Shown here in pieces: positions 26,733 to 34,071 of a stretch of DNA of 50,459 nt. The DNA lies in the NCBI GenBank assembly GCA_010084195.1, contig RGPS01000015.1, positions 1-50,459 of the forward strand. Reading direction: 5' to 3'. Position numbers and translations under genes: made by a program. The stretch's first letter is position 1. The number at the start of each line of letters is the position of its first letter. The notes under the pieces are model-generated. The model was given only the letters and a program-made list of their open reading frames with translations. It did no database searches and was not told the origin of the DNA. Source of the stretch: Terriglobia bacterium (GTDB taxonomy: Bacteria > Acidobacteriota > Terriglobia > Bryobacterales > Bryobacteraceae).

Positions 26733-28562
26733 TTGAAGCAAACTGACCACGAACTGATGGCGGCAGTCTCGCGCGGCGACCTGAACGGTATGAGCGAACT
26801 GTACGAGCGACGGCACCGGAGTCTGTTCCGGTTCTTCTTCCGGCTGACGGGCAAGCAGGCCGTGTCGGAGGATCTGGTGCATGACGTGTTTGTGCGGATG
26901 CTCCGGTACCGGAATACCTATGCTTCGGGCGATACGTTCGAGGCGTGGATGTACCGGATTGCGCGGAATGCCTTTGCAGATCAGGCGAAGAAGCATCGTT
27001 TGGAGAGTCCGTTCTATGGCCTGTACTTCCACGACGACGTGAAGGTCACGCAGCGGCTGACGCTCAATATTGGTCTGCGTTATGAGTATGAATCGCCCAT
27101 GCTCGACGGGCAAAACCGCCTTTCCCGTTATTTGGATCTCAACTCTGCGATCCCCGAATTCCAGGGTGCGGGTGCGCCCGTGATTCCGGCTGCCGCCGCT
27201 GCATTCCGGACCGGCAACCCGAGCTACAACGGAGCCTGGGTCTTCACGGATGAGAAGAACCGGGGCTCGTGGAATGCACAGAAATTCCTGCTCATGCCCC
27301 GTTTCGGGCTTGCCTACCGGGTGAATGACAAGACCTCATTCCGGGTCGGCTATGCCCGGTATCTCGTTCCTTCGACTCTCACTGACGGGCTCGATGTCCT
27401 GGGCAGCGTTTTCTACCCGGGCTTCGAAGCCACCAGCCGCGGCTTACCGCTGCTGACCGGCGTACCTCAATCGAGGCTCAGCAATCCTTTCCCGGGTGGG
27501 CTGGTGCCCGTCAGCGGCAAGAAATTCGGTCGTTATACCGACTTGGGTGGCTCGCCGATCTTCTACAATCAGGATTTCAAAGTTGGCAACAATGACCGCA
27601 TCAACTTCAGCCTGCAGCGGGCGCTCCCCGGCAAGATTGTGTTGGACGCGACCTACTTCATTAACTTCGGGGCCAATGCCCCCGTCACCCGTAATGTAAA
27701 CCAGGTCGATCCCCGCATTGGCTACGCGAGGGGCGCGGCGATCTCCGCCAATGTCGCCAATCCGTTCTTCAACAAACTTGCGGAAGACAAGATGCCGGGC
27801 CAGCTGCGAACACAGGCCAACGTGGCAATTTCCCAGTTGCTTCGCCAATATCCCCAATACGGTGATATTCAGCAGCGCCTGACACCCCTCGGTGCCAACC
27901 GCTACCAGGCGCTCCAGATTCAGTTGCAGCGTCCCTTCGTCAATGGCCTCAACATGGTGATGGGTTACAACTACAACCGCGAAATGAACAAAGAGTATTA
28001 CGACGAGCAGGACAATTTCACCGACACCCTGACCTACTTCCGCGCCGTCAATCCGCGCCACCGGATGACAGGAGCAGCCATCTACCAGTTGCCCATCGGC
28101 AACGGGCGCAGGTTCCTGTCGAAGGGCAATAAGTTTGTGGACGGGGTATTCGGGGGCTGGTCGCTGAGCGGTCTGGGTTCCTTCAATACCGGTCAGTACC
28201 TCCGGTTTGGCGGCTTCCTTGTGGATGGCGATCCCTCCGTTGCCAACCCGACGAAGACGCGTGCCTTTGACACTACGAAGTTCCAGCGCCTTCCTGCCTT
28301 TACACGCCGGACCAATCCTCTGCAGTATGAAGGAATCAAAGGCATGCGCTTTAAAAATATTGATTTGACTCTCGCCAAGACGTTCCCGGTTACCGAGAAA
28401 ATCAAGTTTGAGCTGCGCATGGAAAGTTACAACGCCACCAATTCCTTTAACGGCGATCTGCCTTCCACCGCGTTCGGAACATCGGCGTTCGGTACCATCA
28501 CGGCACAGCAGCCTGGCTACCTCGGTCGCCAGTTCCAGTACAGTGGCCGCTTTACTTGGTAG
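26733..28562 (+). CDS. Chimeric ORF: ECF sigma region 2 joined to a TonB-receptor barrel
   Basis: Residues 1-91 of this 609-residue frame are an ECF sigma factor. They include region 2 (LFRFFFRLTG, SEDLVHDVFVRMLRYR, FEAWMYRIARNAFADQAKKH) and stop before region 4. From residue 92, FYGLYFHDDVKVTQRLTLNIG starts the back half of an Oar-like TonB-dependent receptor and runs to a normal barrel end (FQYSGRFTW). The same place in the intact receptor at 36698-40252 is near its residue 660. The receptor part therefore lacks its signal peptide, regulatory domain, plug and first strands. The join (about 26995-27015) is in frame. A deletion or an assembly join is the simplest cause. The protein can hardly be a working receptor. 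Start is a TTG. Confidence 0.85.
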   Translation: MKQTDHELMAAVSRGDLNGMSELYERRHRSLFRFFFRLTGKQAVSEDLVHDVFVRMLRYRNTYASGDTFEAWMYRIARNAFADQAKKHRLESPFYGLYFHDDVKVTQRLTLNIGLRYEYESPMLDGQNRLSRYLDLNSAIPEFQGAGAPVIPAAAAAFRTGNPSYNGAWVFTDEKNRGSWNAQKFLLMPRFGLAYRVNDKTSFRVGYARYLVPSTLTDGLDVLGSVFYPGFEATSRGLPLLTGVPQSRLSNPFPGGLVPVSGKKFGRYTDLGGSPIFYNQDFKVGNNDRINFSLQRALPGKIVLDATYFINFGANAPVTRNVNQVDPRIGYARGAAISANVANPFFNKLAEDKMPGQLRTQANVAISQLLRQYPQYGDIQQRLTPLGANRYQALQIQLQRPFVNGLNMVMGYNYNREMNKEYYDEQDNFTDTLTYFRAVNPRHRMTGAAIYQLPIGNGRRFLSKGNKFVDGVFGGWSLSGLGSFNTGQYLRFGGFLVDGDPSVANPTKTRAFDTTKFQRLPAFTRRTNPLQYEGIKGMRFKNIDLTLAKTFPVTEKIKFELRMESYNATNSFNGDLPSTAFGTSAFGTITAQQPGYLGRQFQYSGRFTW

Positions 28563-29446
28563 CGCTTGCGCTACTGATACTTAGCGCCCAAATACTCACG
28601 GCGCAGGACTTCGTTGGTTCGAGGTCCTGCGTCGTTTGTCATTCCGGGATCGCACGCACCCAGGCTACCAGCCACCACGCGCTGGCCCTGCACCGTGCCC
28701 AGGACGGGCGCTGGGCCTTTGGCGCCGGAGCCCAGGCCGTCACCTTTGTTTCTCAGGCCGATGAGGACTCTTATCTGGAGCACGGCCTCTCCTGGTACCG
28801 CAAGACCAACGCTCTTTCGCTGACACCGGGCCACTCCACACCTGCCGGGGTGCACTACCCGACCTTCGCGCCGGAAGCGAGTATTCTGCGCTGCTTCCAG
28901 TGCCATTCCACCGGTCCGCTCAGCCTGGGAACGGACCGTGCGGTGCAGCCGTTTGAGCCCGGTGTCCACTGCGAAAACTGCCACGGTCCAGGTTCCGCAC
29001 ATGCCGCGAAGCCCGATGCGGAGACCATTCGAAACCCTGCCCGGTTGTCATCTGCGGAGATCAACTCGCTCTGTGGACAGTGCCATCGCATGCCGCCGGC
29101 GAGAGATGTTGCGACCAATTTCGAAAACCCCTGGAACGTTCGCCACCAGCCCGTGTATTTTTCGCAAAGCGCGTGCTTCCTGAAAAGCGAGGGCCGTCTC
29201 TCCTGCCTCTCGTGCCACAACACGCACCAGGACACGATACCCGCCGCGAGCGCCAAATGTGTGGCTTGCCATGCCCAAGCGAGACACACGACCACGGTGG
29301 GGACTCTGGCGTGCGTCGGATGCCATATGCCGAAGGTGCAGCCGTCGCCCCTGCTCAGCTTCACCAATCACTGGATCGGAATCTACCGCCTAGCGGGCCC
29401 CTCTGCGAATCCGCTCCGCCCTCTCAACCAGCGGGCGGGCCGCTGA
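28556..29446 (+). CDS. Exported heptahaem cytochrome c
   Basis: A 296-residue protein with a short signal peptide (LALLILSAQILTAQ) and seven CxxCH motifs: CVVCH (25-29), CFQCH, CENCH, CGQCH, CLSCH, CVACH and CVGCH. The layout CENCHGPGSAHAA and CVGCHMPK resembles cytochrome c554/doubled-CxxCH families that carry electrons in the periplasm. The TTG start overlaps the stop of the chimeric ORF. The last 57 bases overlap the end of the convergent TPR gene, so the final 20 residues, after TNHWIGIYRL, may be an extension into that gene. Redox partners are not evident. Confidence 0.85.
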   Translation: MVALALLILSAQILTAQDFVGSRSCVVCHSGIARTQATSHHALALHRAQDGRWAFGAGAQAVTFVSQADEDSYLEHGLSWYRKTNALSLTPGHSTPAGVHYPTFAPEASILRCFQCHSTGPLSLGTDRAVQPFEPGVHCENCHGPGSAHAAKPDAETIRNPARLSSAEINSLCGQCHRMPPARDVATNFENPWNVRHQPVYFSQSACFLKSEGRLSCLSCHNTHQDTIPAASAKCVACHAQARHTTTVGTLACVGCHMPKVQPSPLLSFTNHWIGIYRLAGPSANPLRPLNQRAGR

Positions 29447-30091
29447 CGCCCTGCCTGTCTGCGTGAGCAGATCAGCCAGGTCCTCCAGCGCACTGGCCGT
29501 CTCCGGCGATTTCAGGCCGTGGGCCTTCTCGAGCAGGCCCACGGCGCGTCGCAGCATCCGCTCCGCGCCAGGAACATCCCCTTTGGTTGCGAGCAACGCG
29601 CCCAGCAAACCGCAGGCGCGGCCGGATCTCCCCTCGGCAAGTCCGGGCTTCCTGTCAAAAGCCGTCAGAGCCAGCACAGCCAGCGACTCTCGCTCCCGGT
29701 TGTCCCGCTCAGTCAGAAGTTCAGCGAGGTTGAGTCGCGTGCCGGCCAGTTCGATATCGGTGGAGGGGAGCGTCTTTTCCCGTATCCGCAGGGCCAGACG
29801 GTACATCCGTTCAGCCAGCGTGGCGTTGGTCTGCTCCAAAGCGACAGCCCAGTTGTGCAGCACAGTGGCTCCCTCGGCGGTGTTTGTGGTGGTCAGCGCC
29901 TGGTCTATATAGGGGAGAGCTGCGGAATAGTCGCCCCGCCCCGCCAGAAAGAGCCCGAGGTCTCGCGCACTCTCCACTGTCTTAGCCGCGTTCTGCCCCA
30001 GCGATTTCTCGCGATCGGCCAGCGCCTGGCGGTACAAGGCCTCAAAATCAGGCTGCTGCAACAGCAGTGCCATCAACGCGACCCGGATCAT
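29390..30091 (-). CDS. Tetratricopeptide-repeat protein
   Basis: A 233-residue protein of TPR or kinesin-light-chain type: FEALYRQALADREKSLG, ALPYIDQALTTTNTAEG, AERMYRLALRIREKTL and AERMLRRAVGLLEKAHG. The first 12 residues (MIRVALMALLLQ) are hydrophobic and may be a short signal peptide. It converges on the heptahaem cytochrome with a 57-bp coding overlap. It probably serves as a scaffold; no partner can be named. Confidence 0.75.
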   Translation of the reverse strand: MIRVALMALLLQQPDFEALYRQALADREKSLGQNAAKTVESARDLGLFLAGRGDYSAALPYIDQALTTTNTAEGATVLHNWAVALEQTNATLAERMYRLALRIREKTLPSTDIELAGTRLNLAELLTERDNRERESLAVLALTAFDRKPGLAEGRSGRACGLLGALLATKGDVPGAERMLRRAVGLLEKAHGLKSPETASALEDLADLLTQTGRASAARPLVERAERIRRGAR

Positions 30092-30142
30092 CCCTCTTGT
30101 ACCATGCAGCAGCAGAAGCCCCCTTTTGATCCGGGGTGCCCT

Positions 30143-30499
30143 TTAATGCCCTTCGCTAACGTAGTTGCGATTCCATTCCGGGATGAGGACGGTGACATCG
30201 CCTTTGACGATGGCCTGGCAGCCGAGGCGGGAGTTTAGCTCAACCCCGGCGGCCTGTTCCACCCGGTCCATCTCGTCGTCTTCCATTTCAGACAGGTTGT
30301 TCACGCCCTGTTTAGTCACGACGTGGCAGGTGGTGCAGGCGCAGCTTCCTCCGCAGGCGTGTTCCAGGTGGAAGCCGAAATTCATCGCGATGTCGAGCAG
30401 GGAGCCGGGAAGACCGTGGCCTTTGTAGGGCAACTTGCCTTCTTCGTACTCGAACGTTTCGTTGGCGGGGAGAAAGGTTACCTTGGGCACTTCTCCCAT
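30143..30499 (-). CDS. fdx: 2Fe-2S ferredoxin, adrenodoxin/Isc type
   Basis: The frame is open far upstream, but the ATG at 30499 gives a normal 118-residue ferredoxin. Cluster ligands are C49, C55 and C58 in EHACGGSCACTTCHVV, and C94 in SRLGCQAI; the spacing C-x5-C-x2-C fits the adrenodoxin group. SEMEDDEMDRVEQAAG is the acidic partner-binding helix. It carries single electrons in the cytosol, usually for iron-sulfur cluster assembly or P450 systems. No isc genes are nearby. It is divergent from the glycoside-hydrolase-like gene with 42 bases between. Confidence 0.93.
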   Translation of the reverse strand: MGEVPKVTFLPANETFEYEEGKLPYKGHGLPGSLLDIAMNFGFHLEHACGGSCACTTCHVVTKQGVNNLSEMEDDEMDRVEQAAGVELNSRLGCQAIVKGDVTVLIPEWNRNYVSEGH

Positions 30500-30541
30500 T
30501 GTACCGGGCTGGCATTCGAGGGGAGCCTTTATAATCGCGAG

Positions 30542-32839
30542 GTGACCGCAAAGCTTGTCTTCTCTTGCCTGGCCGTGACTGCCATGGGTAACGCACTGGA
30601 TCTTCGAACCGCTTCCCTGCAATTGCGCCCCAATGCAACAGCCATCGAAAAGAAGGCCGCGCAGGTGATCACCGAAGAGGTAGAAAAGCGAACGCAACTC
30701 CGCCTCGGGCGCAACGCGACCGGCGGCCCGGTCCTCTCCCTGGTGCGCGGCACGGGCCCGGCAGAGGGTTTCAGTGTTACCGCGACCCCGCGTGGCGTTA
30801 CCATTTCCGGCAATGATGATCGTGGCGTCATGTTTGGCACCGGCTACTTCCTGCGCCAGGCGCGGATGTCCCGCCAGCGTTTTGACATCTCCGACGGCCT
30901 GGCGGTGACCACCGCACCGAAGATCGCGATTCGGGGTCACCAGCTGGGCTACCGCCCCAAAACCAACTCCTACGACGGCTGGACGGTGCCCATGTGGGAG
31001 CAGTACATCCGCGAACTGGCCCTGTTCGGAACCAACACCATCGAACTCATTCCGCCACGTTCGGATGACGATGATGACAGCCCGCATTTTCCACTCACAC
31101 CGATCAATATGATGGCGGAAATGTCGCGGCTTGGGGGCGAGTACGGGATGGACGTGTCGATCTGGTATCCGGCCATGGATAAGGATTATTCGGATGCGAA
31201 GACGGTCGAGTTCGCTCTGGCCGAGTGGGGCGCGGTGTTCCAGAAGTTGCCGAGGGTGGATGCGGTGTTTGTGCCCGGTGGCGATCCGGGGCATACGCAG
31301 CCGAAGTATCTGATGGCGCTGCTGGAAAAGCAGGCTGCGAATCTGCGTAAGTATCACCCGAAGGCAACAATGTGGGTGTCGCCGCAGAGCTTTGACAAAG
31401 CCTGGCTGGATGAGTTCATCGGCATTGTGGCGCAGGAGCCGACTTGGCTGGCCGGGGTGGTGTTTGGGCCGCAGGTTCGGGGCAGCATTGAGGAGTTGCG
31501 GGCGCGGATTCCGCAGCGGTATCCCGTTCGGTTCTACCCCGACATCACGCATTCTCTGCGCGCGGAATTTCCCGCGCCGGGCTGGGACTTTGCCTACGCC
31601 ACGACCGAAGCCCGCGAAGTGATCAACCCCAGGCCCACCCAGCAGGCGGCCATCTTTCGGCGCTACATGGCGGCCTCGGCGGGCTTTGTAGCTTACTCGG
31701 AAGGCTGCAACGACGATGTAAACAAGTTCGTCTGGAGCGGCCTCGGCTGGAATCCAGAAGCGAACGTCACAGACCTGTTACGGGACTACAGTCGTTTCTT
31801 CATTGGCCCCGATCAGGAAGAAGCGTTCGCACAAACCCTGTTGGCCCTCGAAGCAAATTGGCACGGGCCCCTGGCCACCAATGGCGGCGTAGAGACCACA
31901 CTGCAACAACTCCAGGCTGTAGAGCACACGGCCGCACCCCAACTACGGCAGAACTGGCGCTTCCAGCAGGCCTTGTATCGCGCTCACTACGACGCTTTTC
32001 TTCGGACCCGGCTGGCAATTGAACAGGGACAGCAGGCGAGAGCCTTAGCCGTGCTCGGGAATGCGGCTCAAGCGGGCTCGGAGCGGGCCATGAATGAAGC
32101 GGAAGAAATCCTGTTTCGGGACGAGCTGACGCCGGGCGCGCGGGTTTTGCGAGCTCGCATCTTTGAACTCGCCGAGGCCCTGTTCCAGAGCATTCACATG
32201 CAACTCAGCGTGTCCCGCTATGCAGCCATCGGGCTCGGCCGCGGAGCCAATCTGGATGCTGTCGACTTCGCGCTCAATGACCGCATGTGGCTGCGCACGC
32301 AATTCACTTCTATCCGCGGCGTCCCCGATGAGAAGCAGCGCATGGCACGTCTCGAACGTCTCGCCGCATGGACCAACCCTGGTCCCGGCGGGTTTTATGA
32401 CGACCTGGGTGACGTTGCCCGGCAGCCTCATCTCGTTCCCGGCCTCCCTTACGCCCAGGATCCCGACTTCCTGAAATCGCCACTCACAGGTTTTGGAGAC
32501 CTGCCGCAACAGGGTAATCGTGTCAGCTGGTTTACCGATGCCGAAACGCTGGGCGATACGCCTCTGCGCATGCGTTACCCCAACCTGAATCGCGAGGCAC
32601 AATACCGCGTGCGGGTGGTCTACGGCGGAGATTCCGCGGTACAACTCCGACTCACCGCCAACGGGAAGGAAGTCCACCCTTTCCTGAACAAACCGAAGCC
32701 AATTGCTCCGGTGGAGTTTGATATTCCGCGCGAGGCAACCGCCTCCGGCGATTTGCTCCTCGAATGGACCAAACCAGCGGGTGGCGGTGGCAACGGCAGA
32801 GGCGTTCAGGTTGCCGAAGTCTGGCTGGTGAAGAAATGA
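30542..32839 (+). CDS. Exported glycoside-hydrolase-like protein (GH20b-type N-terminus)
   Basis: The GTG at 30542 gives a signal peptide (LVFSCLAVTAMGNAL) and 765 residues; earlier starts run into the ferredoxin gene. Residues about 25-125 resemble the zincin-like domain that precedes GH20 and GH67 catalytic barrels (VSLVRG-like LSLVRGTG, RGVMFGTGYFLRQ). A TIM-barrel-like part follows: IRGHQLGYRPK (130-140), FGTNTIELIPPRSDDDDD, DVSIWYPAMDKDY and AVFVPGGDPGHT. The C-terminus has a small beta domain. It probably releases a sugar or uronic acid from a polysaccharide, but I cannot place it in a numbered family. Its TGA overlaps the ATG of an MFS transporter, so uptake of its product is likely. 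Confidence 0.75.
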   Translation: MTAKLVFSCLAVTAMGNALDLRTASLQLRPNATAIEKKAAQVITEEVEKRTQLRLGRNATGGPVLSLVRGTGPAEGFSVTATPRGVTISGNDDRGVMFGTGYFLRQARMSRQRFDISDGLAVTTAPKIAIRGHQLGYRPKTNSYDGWTVPMWEQYIRELALFGTNTIELIPPRSDDDDDSPHFPLTPINMMAEMSRLGGEYGMDVSIWYPAMDKDYSDAKTVEFALAEWGAVFQKLPRVDAVFVPGGDPGHTQPKYLMALLEKQAANLRKYHPKATMWVSPQSFDKAWLDEFIGIVAQEPTWLAGVVFGPQVRGSIEELRARIPQRYPVRFYPDITHSLRAEFPAPGWDFAYATTEAREVINPRPTQQAAIFRRYMAASAGFVAYSEGCNDDVNKFVWSGLGWNPEANVTDLLRDYSRFFIGPDQEEAFAQTLLALEANWHGPLATNGGVETTLQQLQAVEHTAAPQLRQNWRFQQALYRAHYDAFLRTRLAIEQGQQARALAVLGNAAQAGSERAMNEAEEILFRDELTPGARVLRARIFELAEALFQSIHMQLSVSRYAAIGLGRGANLDAVDFALNDRMWLRTQFTSIRGVPDEKQRMARLERLAAWTNPGPGGFYDDLGDVARQPHLVPGLPYAQDPDFLKSPLTGFGDLPQQGNRVSWFTDAETLGDTPLRMRYPNLNREAQYRVRVVYGGDSAVQLRLTANGKEVHPFLNKPKPIAPVEFDIPREATASGDLLLEWTKPAGGGGNGRGVQVAEVWLVKK

Positions 32840-34071
32840 AGAACGGTACCTCTCCCAACTACAAGTGGCAGGTCGTGGCCATGTTGTGGGGCATTTCGTT
32901 CTTCAACTACGCCGACCGCCAGGCGATCTATTCGGTGTTTCCACTGCTGCAGGATTCCATGCATCTCACGAATGTGCAACTGGGCCTGCTGGGGTCTGCG
33001 TTTGCCTGGGTATACGGTCTCGGCGGCATGTTTGCCGGGGCCATTGTGGACCGCATTCGGCGCAAGACGGCCATCCTCGGAGGCCTCTACGTGTGGAGCG
33101 TCATCTGTGCCGCCACCGCTGCGGTCACGGGCTTTCGTGGTCTTTTCGTCATGCGCGCCCTCGAGGGGATGGGGGAGATGTTCTACTTCCCGGCGTCGAT
33201 GTCGCTGGTGAGTGATTACCACGGTCAGGCAACCCGTTCGAGAGCGATTGGCGTGCACCAAACGAGTGTTTACGCGGGCACGATCGCAGGCGGCTTTTTT
33301 GCGGGTCTCATCGGCCAGGTGTATGGCTGGCGCTGGTCCTTTGTGGTTTTCGGGGTGCTGGGTATCTTGCTGGGGCTGGCACTGAATCGCTGGTTGCTGG
33401 AGCCGGTACGTGGTGCCGCAGATAACGAGAAGCCACGGGATCTTCCCCTGAAAGAGGGCCTGCGCCAGATCTGGTCTTCAAAGGCTGCAGTATTGCTGAT
33501 GGGGGCCTTCTGCTGCGCCAATTTTGTGGCGGTGGTGCTGTTGACGTGGATGCCGAAATTTCTGTTTGAAAAGTTCCATATGAGCCTGGCGATGGCGGGT
33601 CTGAGTGCCACCATTTATGTGCAGCTGGCGAGCGCCGTGGGGTCGCTGGCAGGGGGCTGGCTGGCGGATAAATGGAGGGAGCGAACGCCCGGAGGTCGCA
33701 TGCTGGTTCAGGCAATCGGGGTATTCGGCGGAGCTCCGTGCGTGGTGCTGTGCGGGCTAACGCAGTCGCTGGGGTGGCTGATCGTTTCGCTGACGGTTTG
33801 GGGCTTGTTCAAGGGACTGTATGACGCGAACATCTTCGCGTCGGTGTTCGATACCGTGGGCCCCGAGACTCGCGGAACAGCGGCGGGGTTCATGAACACC
33901 GTCGGCTGGCTCGCCGGAGGTGGCAGCGCTCCCCTGGTCATCGGGTTCGTTTCGCAGAGCCAGGGTTTGGGGCCCTCCATTGCGATGGCCTCGGGAGTAT
34001 ATCTGTTGGCGGGCGTATTACTGCTGCTCGCAGCGCGGTCTACAGCCAGAAACCCGTTCGTCAGGGCTTGA
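32836..34071 (+). CDS. MFS transporter, anion:cation symporter-like
   Basis: Translation starts at the ATGA overlap (32836), giving 411 residues and about 12 membrane helices. FFNYADRQAIYSVFP after helix 1 and the A-motif-like GAIVDRIRRKTAILGG between helices 2 and 3 match hexuronate/glucarate-type carriers. MRALEGMGEMFYFPASMSLVSDY is also typical. It should import an organic anion such as a sugar acid across the inner membrane. Coupling to the glycoside-hydrolase-like gene supports that. Its end overlaps the convergent cytochrome gene by 11 bases. Confidence 0.88.
   Translation: MKNGTSPNYKWQVVAMLWGISFFNYADRQAIYSVFPLLQDSMHLTNVQLGLLGSAFAWVYGLGGMFAGAIVDRIRRKTAILGGLYVWSVICAATAAVTGFRGLFVMRALEGMGEMFYFPASMSLVSDYHGQATRSRAIGVHQTSVYAGTIAGGFFAGLIGQVYGWRWSFVVFGVLGILLGLALNRWLLEPVRGAADNEKPRDLPLKEGLRQIWSSKAAVLLMGAFCCANFVAVVLLTWMPKFLFEKFHMSLAMAGLSATIYVQLASAVGSLAGGWLADKWRERTPGGRMLVQAIGVFGGAPCVVLCGLTQSLGWLIVSLTVWGLFKGLYDANIFASVFDTVGPETRGTAAGFMNTVGWLAGGGSAPLVIGFVSQSQGLGPSIAMASGVYLLAGVLLLLAARSTARNPFVRA

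Noticed and set aside
30500-31552. Long N-terminal extension of the ferredoxin frame
   Set aside because: The extension is antisense to the glycoside-hydrolase-like gene. The ATG at 30499 gives a ferredoxin of normal length.
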